Origin: Clostridium thermopalmarium DSM 5974
GTDB lineage: Bacteria > Bacillota > Clostridia > Clostridiales > Clostridiaceae
Length of the DNA: 64,000 bases
Direction of reading: 5' to 3'
NCBI RefSeq assembly: GCF_002995795.1
Contig: NZ_PVXN01000021.1
Location: forward strand, 1 to 64,000
The position numbers were made by a program, and so were the translations under genes. Below, one piece after another: positions 50,962 through 59,738 of the stretch; position 1 is the stretch's first letter, and the number at the start of each line of letters is the position of its first letter. A model generated the notes under the pieces. The model saw only the letters and a list, made by a program, of their open reading frames with translations, was not told the DNA's origin and did no database searches.

Positions 50962-52833
50962 TTATAATGGATCTGCACCTTGCTTTAGTAAGAAAGCTCG
51001 TATTTCGTCCATCGTTTGGGGGTAAAGGTATGTTAGAGCAAAATCATACCAGATATGACTATTGTTATTATGAAAATTCAACCGAAAAGGAGAGTTGTTA
51101 ATTATATGATAACTGATTCTAGGTGGGAGATGTAATCCAAGGCAAATTAAAATGATTGAATTTAATGACCCTTGTTCTTCACCATTAACGATTCGCCTTA
51201 TAGTGCGTTCGTTAACCATCGTTCTCTCCGCTAATTCTTTAAATGTTACATCTTTCCACTCACGCACTATTTTCAGACTAGTATGATAGTTAGTTGGCAG
51301 TTCACCATATATACGATTCTCTTCCATAAGTTTTGCTGCCAGCATTTCTGCCTTTTTTTCTGGCGAAGCATGCTGATATCCTCTTCCATATACTATATCA
51401 AAGGCGATATCTGAAGTTTCATCCCTATTTAAGAAACATTCACTATGATATCGTTCCTTACATCCCGACTTTATTGATAAATCAAATATCAAGCAGCACT
51501 CATCCATATGGTTACGTGCATAGTCAGTTAGTACGGTCTCCCCCAATATATCCTGAGTTACATACTTGGGATGGTTTAAAACAAAATGTGCATCAACATA
51601 TTGGTAACTACCATCCCTTACAAGAGCACTTAATGTAGGGTTGGTAAGTCCCTGAATTGCCGCATCTTCCGCACCAATGGAAAATGTCTGGTTTTTTTCA
51701 AGTGCACCTTTCTTGAATCTATGGGGCTTGACATAACGACCATCTATATATGTAAAGGTTCCAATTGCCTCCTCATACCCAGCATCAATCATACGGATCT
51801 TAGCTGCGGTTCGGGAAACACAGAAAAAAGTAGCCAAAGCGTCAATAACTGGCTCCATTACATCTATAAGTTCAGACGTTCCCAGCTCCGCACGAAATTG
51901 CTTAATAAACTTAAACGCTTGGGTCTTAAACATTGCAATTGGCATTTGTATCTTCGGGGTGAGGGCATTTGCCTGCCACTCCATCCAATCAGTAGCATCT
52001 CTACTATTATCTTTTATGCCACCAATTACCTGACACTTGATTCGTGTGACACTGCTGTTATATAGCCGCTCCAATTCAAATGCTTTTCTATGCTGATCCC
52101 AATGAACACACTCATGCACAATGGTGTTGTTAACCGATCCTAGATTGCGTAGGAAGAACGCTTTTGGATCAACTATAATAGTTCTGGCATCTACATGGGT
52201 CTGCACCATTTCGTCACTGTCTTTATCATAGAATTCTGTATCGCAATCATGAAAGTATAACTGTCCAAAAACAGAGAAATCCTTTGTAATTTCTCTCATT
52301 TCCACTGTAAGACCCATATTTTCTGCTAGTACTTGTGGTTCAATTGCCATTGGGGTTTTTAATGCTTCTGGGTAATGTCTGCGAAGAAAGTCTGTAGCAA
52401 CAGATTCCAGTTGTTCCTTGTGAATGATAGGGACCAGAGAGTCCGACATAGGTTTGGGCTGCCTATTTTTGCTGGAATACTCAGTTACACTGGAGATTGT
52501 AAAATCATCTAAATTGCAATCTAAATCACCTGTGCATTTCAGTATAAACCACTGTCTACAGTTTTCTGATTCATCATAATGATAGTCCGACTCACGGACT
52601 TCTAATTCGGCTTCCACAACAACATCAAATTCTATTTTCATATCAGGCAAGTCATTAACAGATACAAACTTTACCTCTATATCTGATAATTCTATGCCTC
52701 CAATATTTCGAACCCTATATAGCCTTAAGTCCAAATCATCGTAGTTATCCGCGGTGTAACTTTGTATAGCAGCAAATACTTCATTATAGAATCTATCTGC
52801 CACATAGTCTTTAAATGAACGATTACCTGCCAA
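50962..52833 (-). CDS. ImmA/IrrE-type peptidase with C-terminal HTH, lysogeny regulator
   Basis: 623 residues from TTG 52833 behind GGAGGGAG. The N-terminal 140 residues are an unassigned beta-rich domain. Residues about 150-310 hold the ImmA/IrrE zinc peptidase with HECVHWDQH (HExxH). The C-terminal ~100 residues hold an HTH (VTFKELAERTMVNERTIRRI). ImmA-like peptidases cleave phage repressors upon stress; here protease and HTH share one chain. It is divergent from the small HTH gene at 53025-53234, forming a genetic-switch layout. Confidence 0.85.
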   Translation of the reverse strand: MAGNRSFKDYVADRFYNEVFAAIQSYTADNYDDLDLRLYRVRNIGGIELSDIEVKFVSVNDLPDMKIEFDVVVEAELEVRESDYHYDESENCRQWFILKCTGDLDCNLDDFTISSVTEYSSKNRQPKPMSDSLVPIIHKEQLESVATDFLRRHYPEALKTPMAIEPQVLAENMGLTVEMREITKDFSVFGQLYFHDCDTEFYDKDSDEMVQTHVDARTIIVDPKAFFLRNLGSVNNTIVHECVHWDQHRKAFELERLYNSSVTRIKCQVIGGIKDNSRDATDWMEWQANALTPKIQMPIAMFKTQAFKFIKQFRAELGTSELIDVMEPVIDALATFFCVSRTAAKIRMIDAGYEEAIGTFTYIDGRYVKPHRFKKGALEKNQTFSIGAEDAAIQGLTNPTLSALVRDGSYQYVDAHFVLNHPKYVTQDILGETVLTDYARNHMDECCLIFDLSIKSGCKERYHSECFLNRDETSDIAFDIVYGRGYQHASPEKKAEMLAAKLMEENRIYGELPTNYHTSLKIVREWKDVTFKELAERTMVNERTIRRIVNGEEQGSLNSIILICLGLHLPPRISYHIINNSPFRLNFHNNNSHIWYDFALTYLYPQTMDEIRAFLLKQGADPL

Positions 52834-52897
52834 AGCACTCCCTCCTCACCCCATATGAAAATATATCTTAACAGATAAAATATTAGCCCATAGGTAA

Positions 52898-52981
52898 ATT
52901 ATAGCATATATTATGATCATCTCAATATTTATTTTGCGTTCGCAAATTTTAATTGTAGCAACACTGATTTTGTGATACACT
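52898..52981. promoter_or_regulatory. Divergent promoters with palindromic operator
   Basis: Minus promoter: TTGAGA (52920-52925) and TATAAT (52898-52903), 16-bp spacer, drives the ImmA-HTH gene. Plus promoter: TTGTAG (52953-52958) and TACACT (52976-52981), 17-bp spacer, drives the small HTH gene. Between them lies the palindrome TTTGCG-TT-CGCAAA (52933-52946), a likely shared operator. Confidence 0.75.
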
Positions 52982-53024
52982 TTTATTTGTAACTAATATG
53001 TGTAACCAAAGCGAGGTGGCAATT

Positions 53025-53234
53025 ATGTCCATAAGTTATAAAAAACTATGGAAACTTCTTATTGATAGAGACATGAAGAAAAAGGACTTAAGAGAAGCCG
53101 CTGGTATTAGTACTGCCTCGATGGCTAAACTCGGAAAAAATGAAAATGTTAATACTGAAATTTTAATAAAAGTATGTAAGGCTCTTAATTGTGATATTTC
53201 AGATATTATGGAAATCGTAGATGACAATGATTGA
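53025..53234 (+). CDS. Small Xre/Cro-type HTH regulator, 69 aa
   Basis: Start at ATG 53025, spaced correctly from GAGGTGG; the frame continues up to 52998. The HTH is LIDRDMKKKDLREAAGISTA then SMAKLGKNENVNTEILIKVC; the end DISDIMEIV is typical of the short Cro/CI-type family. It lies 74 bp upstream of the nuclease gene on the same strand. It may be the lysogeny partner of the ImmA-HTH protein, or a controller of the restriction genes; both fit. Confidence 0.88.
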   Translation: MSISYKKLWKLLIDRDMKKKDLREAAGISTASMAKLGKNENVNTEILIKVCKALNCDISDIMEIVDDND

Positions 53235-53307
53235 TTATAATTTATGACTGGTTGTTTTTCAGCTGGCTAAAACTCTTATAAAATAAAATATTCGGGGGTG
53301 TACAACA

Positions 53308-55020
53308 ATGTTAAGATTTAGAAACCCAGGAACACAATACTCTACGCAAGTACAAGTTATAAAGCAATTATATAATAGTCTTGGCTCACAGGCGTATTTT
53401 ACTTTGGAAGATATGGCTATAGTAATTGCACAAGGAAAGTTAATGACTGCCTATGGATATGCCGGAGACGATGCTTTACGACTCAGTAATACAGACCAAG
53501 AAAGCATGAACTCTGCTTTAATGAATGCCAAAATGTATGCAGAAGTATTTAGAATGCTTGGTTGGGTAACACCATATGGCGAAAAATCATACCCACTTGT
53601 ATTTACATATATAGGTATACATGTGGCTTTATCAAAGGGCGATTGCTCAAGGTTATATGAACAATGTGTATTAGGAATAAATAACCCTACTGAGCTTACA
53701 GACCGTATGAGTTATGATGAAAAAGTAAGATTCTTCAAATGCGCGTTGAGATCATTTATAGATCTTGGTGGTGTTATGTACAAACACGAGTTATGCTTAG
53801 GACCAATGAGTGTAAATGACGAAAATGAAATAGAATACCAGGCAATGATAAAAAAAATTTCCGAGTTACGTGGAAACTACCAAAACCTTAAAACTGCATT
53901 TTCGGATCTCGCAGATAGTCTGGGAATGAAAACCACACCAGTAGATAATTGCACCCGGCTACCGATTGCTTTTATGAAGAGCTGTAATTTTGTGGAGTCA
54001 TATACCACACGTGAGTTATATAACAAATCACTGTCATGTTTAAAAATCACTCAACATGGTATTGATACTTACAACGCAATACGAGAAATGAAAGATTTAC
54101 GCTTAGATGAATTCAAGTCTTACGGAAAAGATATTCAAATGGCACTTATAAGGTTAGGTATTTATTCTATGTTAGAACGTTCCGGCTATGATATGACTGA
54201 AGTAGAAACAATTATTCAAGCTGATAAAGAAAAGTGTTCTACTATTTTGGAAGGAAAGGAATTACTATTTTCTCCATATCAAACAATTAAGAGAGATCTT
54301 ATTGAAGAAGCCCTTGGAATCGAAATGGGTAAAGGCGAAACGTCACAAAACAACATTACTACTTTTGAAAGCACAGTAAATGAAAGAGAATCTCTTTCTA
54401 TTGCACAAACATGGACATTAAATGTTTCTGAAGAAGCTGCCATGGAGCTTCTTACTGAAGCTGAAGATATTGAATTTATCAACGAAGTCAATCAACTAAA
54501 ACTTGCGGGTAATTCGAGTAAGGAAATTGTAGATATGATATTTAAAAATAATGCTACAGCTACACAGACAACGTTTTACCCCTTGATATCTACTCTATTT
54601 AAAATAATGGGATTTAACTGTTCATTTTCTAGACCGGGCGATAATGGCGCAAGATGGGATGCAATTATTGACGATGTTTCAAGAAGCATCCCTATAGAAA
54701 TTAAATCTCCTACTGAGGAACAACACATATCAATAAAAGCTATACGACAAGCGTTAGAAAATAAAATCATTTTATTATCACGAAAAACACACATAACCTC
54801 TCCTGAAGTTACTACACTAGCTGTTGGATATTATTTACCTAATGACCGTGCTGAAGTTAGTAGGCTGATTTCTGATTTTAAGGAAACCTATGGATATAAA
54901 ATAGGTGTTATTGATTTAAAATCATTACTTTCTATTGCAGTTAGTATACTAGTCGATGGAAAAGGGTTTGATAAAGAAAATTTATATGTATTGGAGGGGT
55001 TAGTGAATGCAAATATTTAA
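53308..55020 (+). CDS. PD-(D/E)XK nuclease-like protein, probable restriction endonuclease
   Basis: 570 residues from ATG 53308 behind GGGGGTG. The N-terminal ~370 residues are helical with a winged-helix feel (VTPYGEKSYPLVFTYIGIHV), as in AlwI-type enzymes, but I cannot confirm that family. The C-terminal domain carries a PD-(D/E)XK site: D451 in GARWDAIID, then E464 and K466 in IPIEIKSP, followed by a helix and VTTLAVGYYLPND. It overlaps the Fe-S protein gene by 14 bp. With two methylases nearby it is the best candidate for the target-recognising cutting subunit. Confidence 0.7.
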   Translation: MLRFRNPGTQYSTQVQVIKQLYNSLGSQAYFTLEDMAIVIAQGKLMTAYGYAGDDALRLSNTDQESMNSALMNAKMYAEVFRMLGWVTPYGEKSYPLVFTYIGIHVALSKGDCSRLYEQCVLGINNPTELTDRMSYDEKVRFFKCALRSFIDLGGVMYKHELCLGPMSVNDENEIEYQAMIKKISELRGNYQNLKTAFSDLADSLGMKTTPVDNCTRLPIAFMKSCNFVESYTTRELYNKSLSCLKITQHGIDTYNAIREMKDLRLDEFKSYGKDIQMALIRLGIYSMLERSGYDMTEVETIIQADKEKCSTILEGKELLFSPYQTIKRDLIEEALGIEMGKGETSQNNITTFESTVNERESLSIAQTWTLNVSEEAAMELLTEAEDIEFINEVNQLKLAGNSSKEIVDMIFKNNATATQTTFYPLISTLFKIMGFNCSFSRPGDNGARWDAIIDDVSRSIPIEIKSPTEEQHISIKAIRQALENKIILLSRKTHITSPEVTTLAVGYYLPNDRAEVSRLISDFKETYGYKIGVIDLKSLLSIAVSILVDGKGFDKENLYVLEGLVNANI

Positions 55021-56050
55021 AGAAAATGTAAGTCGAAAAAGACTATTAACTTTCAATGTAATGCCGGATTCTATAATTTATCATGAAAATGCTCCAGCAC
55101 AAATGCTTTTTTCAAATGGAGATAAGTGTAACACTGCTTGTGTCGGGTGTAAGAATCCGGCCTGTATGTATTATAATGATAACGAAATTGAATGTAGTAA
55201 TTTGCCGGACTTCCCTAATGATAAATCTATTGACGTGTGCCCTGTTGATGCCATTGAATGGGATTTCACAACTGAGAATCCAAAAATTGATGCTAGCAAA
55301 TGTCTAAATTGTGGATTATGCATAAAAAGATGTCCTGTTGGCGCTCTCTACTATGATGGTACGATCAAAGTGGTTTCTGAAAAATCAAAATATCAAGATG
55401 TTGTAGCAGCTACACAAGATAATTTCGTAAAACAAGAACAGCAATTAGATATTATATCTACATTAGAGAGAAAAGGTTGCTTTATTCGTGAAACTGACAC
55501 TCTATTAACATCTATTTATGATAAGTTAACTTCATTAAGAAGCAATTATCACAATACTGTTGTTCGTAATCTATTTATCGGTTTGAATTGTAATTGCGCA
55601 ATGAGACGAATTGGCGATGTCTACACTAGAATGGATGCTGTTTACTTATCAAAAAGAAACTCCTTTGGGGCTATAGAAGTTGAATTTGGTAAAGATACTC
55701 TAGACGCATCGCGTGGGATTCTAGATGATATAGCCGTACTAAATACTAGATATGGAGTCCCCAAAAATGATAATATGGCTGTTGTAGTATGTTTACAGCT
55801 ACCAAATGCCCGTCAAGGGTATTGGCAGGTTGTTAAAGACATTTTTGCTGTAGAAAATATACAGATTAATACCATTACCATTGGCGCTCTATTAATTTTA
55901 CTATGGAATCATAAACACTTTGAACCCACTGATTTTTCATATTATGTTGACTACGATAATATGGATATAAGAAAAATTTTAGAAAGACATATCGGCCGAA
56001 AAATAAATCTATCAGATAAATTCTTAGGTATCTTGGAACCTATTAAATAA
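55007..56050 (+). CDS. Ferredoxin-type Fe-S domain fused to a nuclease-like domain
   Basis: 347 residues; ATG 55007 has GGAGGGG and lies inside the upstream gene's end. Residues 41-110 hold the pattern of a 2[4Fe-4S] ferredoxin fold: C41, C45, C48, C53 and C78-P, then C99-x2-C102-x2-C105-x3-C109-P. Residues about 180-320 look like a restriction-type core: D210 in YTRMDAVYL and E224-x-E226 in GAIEVEFGKD, followed by a helix and a hydrophobic strand (NMAVVVCLQLP). The fusion is not one I recognise. As the coupled partner of the nuclease, it may be the second-strand cutting or redox-sensing subunit. Confidence 0.65.
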   Translation: MQIFKENVSRKRLLTFNVMPDSIIYHENAPAQMLFSNGDKCNTACVGCKNPACMYYNDNEIECSNLPDFPNDKSIDVCPVDAIEWDFTTENPKIDASKCLNCGLCIKRCPVGALYYDGTIKVVSEKSKYQDVVAATQDNFVKQEQQLDIISTLERKGCFIRETDTLLTSIYDKLTSLRSNYHNTVVRNLFIGLNCNCAMRRIGDVYTRMDAVYLSKRNSFGAIEVEFGKDTLDASRGILDDIAVLNTRYGVPKNDNMAVVVCLQLPNARQGYWQVVKDIFAVENIQINTITIGALLILLWNHKHFEPTDFSYYVDYDNMDIRKILERHIGRKINLSDKFLGILEPIK

Positions 56051-56054
56051 ATAA

Positions 56055-56096
56055 AAAATGAGGATAATGGAATAAAACCATTCATCCTCATTTTAT
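56055..56096. terminator. Bidirectional terminator between convergent R-M operons
   Basis: AAAATGAGGATAATGG, loop AATAAAA, CCATTCATCCTCATTTT with A/T tracts on both sides. It ends both the nuclease transcript (stop 56050) and the methylase transcript (stop 56098). Confidence 0.9.
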
Positions 56097-56097
56097 T

Positions 56098-56922
56098 TTA
56101 TTTAATCTTAGAAAGTCTTTCTTTTGCTACATTACACCATTTTTCTTCAAGTTCAATGCCAATCCATCGAATTTTGTGACCCTGCTTATTTAATTTTTCA
56201 CAACAAACACCAAGTGTACCTGAACCATGAAACGGATCAAGTATAACACCCTCATAAAATCCATCTTTATTTTTGGGGCAAAATGCTTTAATAATTTCAG
56301 TTATTAATGATTCCGGCTTTTGAGTAGGATGTTCTGTCTTTTCATCCTGATAGACTTTACCAGCTAACGTTGGAAAAGCCCAAATGTCGCCCCTCATTGC
56401 ACCAAGTGGATTTGGCTCCCATTTTACACGTTCGCCTTTTGAATTCTTATAATATACAGGATTTTTCAGACGTTCGGTACTTTTGTAAGGTATTCTAACA
56501 TCATCAACATTATATGTCCATTTCTTAGGTGATTTTGAAAACCATAAAAACGGTTCATATTGTGTTAAAGGTGCGGTTCTTAGTCTGCTAAATCCATTTT
56601 CATAATACCATATATTCATTCTTCTATAATATAGATTCTCTTCATACATTATAGTTTGAATGAAACCAATATAATGATGTATACCGAACCATATAATACT
56701 ACCTTGTGGCTTTAATAAATCCCTGCATAGTGCTATACGTTTTCTTGAAATATCGAGAAACTCTTTTAAAGGCAATTTATCGCTATCATTACCAAAATCC
56801 TTATTTAGGTTATAAGGTGGATCAGTAAGTACCAAGTCAACTTTAATACCATCGTCTAGCATTTGCTTAAGTAAGATATCCGAATCACCATTAATTACAC
56901 CATTGTATTCCATAATTATCAC
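56098..56922 (-). CDS. DNA methyltransferase, beta-class amino type (R-M locus)
   Basis: 274 residues from GTG 56922, or 271 from the ATG at 56913. The catalytic motif comes first (VDLVLTDPPYNLNKDFGND), the SAM-binding motif last (VILDPFHGSGTLGVCCEKLN), with HPTQKPESLITEIIKAF between: beta-class order, and DPPY suggests N6-adenine. It overlaps the upstream methylase gene by four bases. It differs from the ParB-methylase elsewhere in the phage and probably protects one strand of an asymmetric site. Confidence 0.88.
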   Translation of the reverse strand: MIIMEYNGVINGDSDILLKQMLDDGIKVDLVLTDPPYNLNKDFGNDSDKLPLKEFLDISRKRIALCRDLLKPQGSIIWFGIHHYIGFIQTIMYEENLYYRRMNIWYYENGFSRLRTAPLTQYEPFLWFSKSPKKWTYNVDDVRIPYKSTERLKNPVYYKNSKGERVKWEPNPLGAMRGDIWAFPTLAGKVYQDEKTEHPTQKPESLITEIIKAFCPKNKDGFYEGVILDPFHGSGTLGVCCEKLNKQGHKIRWIGIELEEKWCNVAKERLSKIK

Positions 56923-58055
56923 TTCTTATCCTTTCTAAATATCAGAACATATTGATGATGAATATTTTCAACATAAGCAAATGGATACCCGTATGGTAAT
57001 AAACTTTTATGATTTTGTAATAAAACTTTTACTCCTTGTAAGAATATTTTATACCCATCTTTAGTCTCTCTATGATTTAATGCTTGGATCAAATCACTAT
57101 GAAAACTGATAAATTCAGATTTATTTCTGAAATCTGATACTATTAAGCACATATACTTCTTAGGTCTTAGGACTCTGCCACATTCAACAAAAACATCATC
57201 TACGAGGGTCCTAAGAAATTCTTCATAGCTTTCAATATTTGCTAAATCATTTTTATCATCTTCTGAATAATTTGTAGCTAAATTATTTGCCAGTCGTTCC
57301 TTTTTCACTTTATGATCAGCTTTTTTATTAAGAATTGACCAATATGGTGGACTGGTCACCATAAAATCAAAAGAAGAATCATCAAACTGTTTTAATATTA
57401 TTCGAGAATCCCCTTGTATAAAAGTATGTTTTGCAGAAGCTCCTTCAGACACTTCTGTATCAAGCCGCTCTATCGCTAAGTTATGCCATTTTTCTTGTAG
57501 CTCTATACTTGTGCAATGTCTACCTTCAAGTTCACAAGCTTTTGCGGTTGAACCAACCCCACCAAATGGGTCTAACACTTTCATTCCTTTCTTTGTAAAA
57601 AAAGTAATCAGAAGTGATACATCTTGATACGAAAACGGCGCTGGATGCTGCCTTTCTATTTGTGCATGTGGGTGTTTGGCCCCCAAACCTTTTTGATAGA
57701 AAAAACTCTTTGTTACCGGAAGCCACTGTGTACCATTTAAATCATTCAGTGTATTTCTTTTGTCAACTGGTTTTTCTTCAACAGGTTCTTTAGCATCTTT
57801 TTTATCATTTTCAACTTCATCATTAACGCTTGAAGTTTGTTTTTTAGATTTTGAAGGATTTTGTGGTGCCTCAATTGTCTTACTACTTTCCTTAAACACT
57901 TCCAATTCTTTTAAATCAAATCTTCTTTGTCCACCAGGAGTTTTTGACGGTTCAAGAGTGCCCTGCTCTACCATTCTATATATCGTAGATATACTAACTC
58001 CTAAAAATTCAGCAGCTTTCTTTGTGCTAACAAGTTCTTTGTCTTTGCCATTCAT
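56919..58055 (-). CDS. HTH-fused DNA methyltransferase, probable N4-cytosine type
   Basis: 378 residues from ATG 58055 (AAAGGTG site). Residues about 8-50 form a MerR/excisionase-like HTH (ELVSTKKAAEFLGVSISTIY, PGGQRRFDLKELEVF). A charged disordered linker follows (about 55-100), then the methylase with the SAM motif first (KVLDPFGGVGSTAKACELEG) and the catalytic SPPY later (DFMVTSPPYWSIL), which favours N4-cytosine. The promoter 50 bp upstream carries three 10-bp repeats at its -35 box. That makes self-repression through the HTH likely, as known for some other methylases with N-terminal HTHs. Confidence 0.85.
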   Translation of the reverse strand: MNGKDKELVSTKKAAEFLGVSISTIYRMVEQGTLEPSKTPGGQRRFDLKELEVFKESSKTIEAPQNPSKSKKQTSSVNDEVENDKKDAKEPVEEKPVDKRNTLNDLNGTQWLPVTKSFFYQKGLGAKHPHAQIERQHPAPFSYQDVSLLITFFTKKGMKVLDPFGGVGSTAKACELEGRHCTSIELQEKWHNLAIERLDTEVSEGASAKHTFIQGDSRIILKQFDDSSFDFMVTSPPYWSILNKKADHKVKKERLANNLATNYSEDDKNDLANIESYEEFLRTLVDDVFVECGRVLRPKKYMCLIVSDFRNKSEFISFHSDLIQALNHRETKDGYKIFLQGVKVLLQNHKSLLPYGYPFAYVENIHHQYVLIFRKDKK

Positions 58056-58103
58056 ATATGTAATCACCTTTCGCTTGCTTAAATGTAGTTTAATATCTAT
58101 TTT

Positions 58104-58152
58104 AGTATAACATATTTATCATCACTTGTCAACACTTATCAACACTTGTCAC
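58104..58152 (-). promoter_or_regulatory. Methylase promoter with three 10-bp tandem operator repeats
   Basis: Minus-strand TTGACA (58127-58132) and TATACT (58104-58109) with a 17-bp spacer, a near-consensus sigmaA promoter. Three exact 10-bp repeat units overlap and flank the -35: CACTTGTCAA (58123-58132), CACTTATCAA (58133-58142), CACTTGTCAC (58143-58152), plus-strand sense. One-helical-turn spacing suits cooperative binding of a dimeric HTH protein. Confidence 0.8.
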
Positions 58153-58167
58153 ATCAGGCATTAAATT

Positions 58168-58424
58168 ACATCTATTCTATCTTCTCAACCCTAATAAAAA
58201 ATCTAATCTGTCAACTCAACCCCACACACTTTTTTACAGTCGACCTGTTTCCTCAATAAATAAAAATAAGGATTTCCAAGGTTAAGAGGACTGCCAGACA
58301 TCAGGCAGAAAATCCATCACTCTTGAAAACCCTTTATTTATCAACGATTTAAGTAGTCCTATTTCTCCACCCTTGACATCAAGACGACACACTCCACGTG
58401 TGCCGTATGCGGAAACATATCCAT
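58168..58424. repeat. att-like copy 3: rlmD-proximal prophage junction
   Basis: The 58,168-58,350 hairpin block aligns with those at 416-600 and 3,703-3,890 (CTGCCAGACATCAGGCAG central hairpin; outer AAATAAGGATTTCC and CCCTTTATTTA arms). The rlmD stop and last codons follow, with the 17-bp core ACCCTTGACATCAAGAC at 58369-58385. In rlmD sense the hairpin could terminate the gene. Confidence 0.85.
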
Positions 58425-59723
58425 TACTTTAACCTTTTCCACTTTATATCCTTCATGCATCAATATTTTTAAATCCTCTACTAAAGTCTTTGGATTACAA
58501 GAAACATAGATTATCTCTTCTGGATCAAACTTTGCTACATATTTTAGTGCATCTGGATGAACTCCTGGTCTTGGCGGATCTAAAATTACTATATCAGGTT
58601 TTTCTTTTATGTTTTTAATTACCTTTGCTACATCTCCTGCTATAAATTCACAGTTGTCAATACCGTTTAGTCTTGCATTTTCATTAGCAGCTTTTGCAGC
58701 TTCTTCTATAAGCTCAATTCCTATAACTTTTTTAGCATTGTAAGCTGATATTTGTCCTATAGTTCCTGTACCACAGTATAAGTCAAATACAATCTTTGAT
58801 TTTGCATCTCCCATAAATTCTCTTACTATGCTGTATAGCTTTTCTGCTCCCTTAGAGTTTGTTTGAAAAAAGGAAAAAGGAGATATTTTAAACTTAAGTC
58901 CTAGGATATCTTCTATTATATAATCTTGTCCATACAATATTTTTATACTGTCTGCTTGAACAACATCAGATAAAGAATCGTTTATTGTATGAATTATTCC
59001 CTTTAATTCACCCTTATACTCTAAGCAACTTAATATTTCTGTTATTTCACTCATGTCAAAATCTATTTGAGAAGTTGTCACTAGGTTTATAAGTATTTGT
59101 CCTGTATTTGTAGCCTTTCTTATTACAAGATTTCTAAGATATCCCTCATGACTCATTATTCTATAGTGGGGAAGTCCTTGTTTTCTAAAATAATCTAGCA
59201 CAGTTTTTAATATTAAAGTAAAATCACTGTCTACTATTTTACATATGTCTGCAATTATGATTGCAAAACTCTTACCATAAGCATGCATTCCTAGGGTAAG
59301 TTCTCCACCCTTTTCCATGTCTCCAAAGGTAAACTCCATTTTATTTCTATACCCAAAAATTTCCGGACTGCCTTCAATACCTAGAAATTCAAAATTTTCA
59401 ATTTCAGCTTCCTTAAACAACTTCAATACTTGCTCTTTTTTATATTTTAATTGCATTTCATATGGAACAAATTGATGACTGCATCCACCACATAAGTCAA
59501 ATATCGGACATTTCGGTTCTATCTTATAATCTACATCCTTTATAACTTTGTTTAACCTTGCTTTAGCATATTCCTTTGTCTTTTTATTTACAAAAGCTTC
59601 AACTTTCTGTCCAGGAAGAGCATTTTTTATAAGAACTTTAGTTCCATCTTCATGATATGCTACTCCAACCCCTGGAAATTCTGTATCTATAATGTCAAAT
59701 TCATATACTTTTCTCCTCTTCAT
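58359..59723 (-). CDS. rlmD: 23S rRNA (uracil-5-)-methyltransferase RlmD/RumA; phage attachment gene
   Basis: 454 residues. N-terminal TRAM-like domain, Fe-S cysteines in [13 protein letters not shown] (near residue 75), SAM-binding [39 protein letters not shown] and the catalytic cysteine in [13 protein letters not shown]. It methylates a uracil in 23S rRNA. The last codons ([20 protein letters not shown]) form the attachment site; the reading frame is complete, so integration preserved the gene. The AT-rich composition marks the return to host sequence. Confidence 0.93.
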   Translation of the reverse strand: MKRRKVYEFDIIDTEFPGVGVAYHEDGTKVLIKNALPGQKVEAFVNKKTKEYAKARLNKVIKDVDYKIEPKCPIFDLCGGCSHQFVPYEMQLKYKKEQVLKLFKEAEIENFEFLGIEGSPEIFGYRNKMEFTFGDMEKGGELTLGMHAYGKSFAIIIADICKIVDSDFTLILKTVLDYFRKQGLPHYRIMSHEGYLRNLVIRKATNTGQILINLVTTSQIDFDMSEITEILSCLEYKGELKGIIHTINDSLSDVVQADSIKILYGQDYIIEDILGLKFKISPFSFFQTNSKGAEKLYSIVREFMGDAKSKIVFDLYCGTGTIGQISAYNAKKVIGIELIEEAAKAANENARLNGIDNCEFIAGDVAKVIKNIKEKPDIVILDPPRPGVHPDALKYVAKFDPEEIIYVSCNPKTLVEDLKILMHEGYKVEKVKVMDMFPHTAHVECVVLMSRVEK

Positions 59724-59738
59724 ATGTACTCTCCTAAA

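Larger units (their letters stand above)
3905..58385. mobile_element. Prophage integrated in the 3' end of rlmD, about 54.5 kb
   Basis: The element is bounded by direct 17-bp repeats at 3905-3921 and 58369-58385 that lie inside duplicated rlmD 3' codons. It has a full siphovirus gene set in one direction (minus): lysis, tail, head, terminase, replication, regulators. Integration is by large serine recombinases. Accessory blocks occur at both ends (resistance-like, IS and FRG genes on the left, restriction-modification on the right). I see no disrupted structural gene, so it may still be inducible; that is inference. Confidence 0.9.

Noticed and set aside
58123-58152. Possible CRISPR-like or iteron repeats
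   Set aside because: Units are contiguous 10-bp repeats without spacers and overlap a -35 box; operator sites explain them better, and no replication initiator lies next to them.
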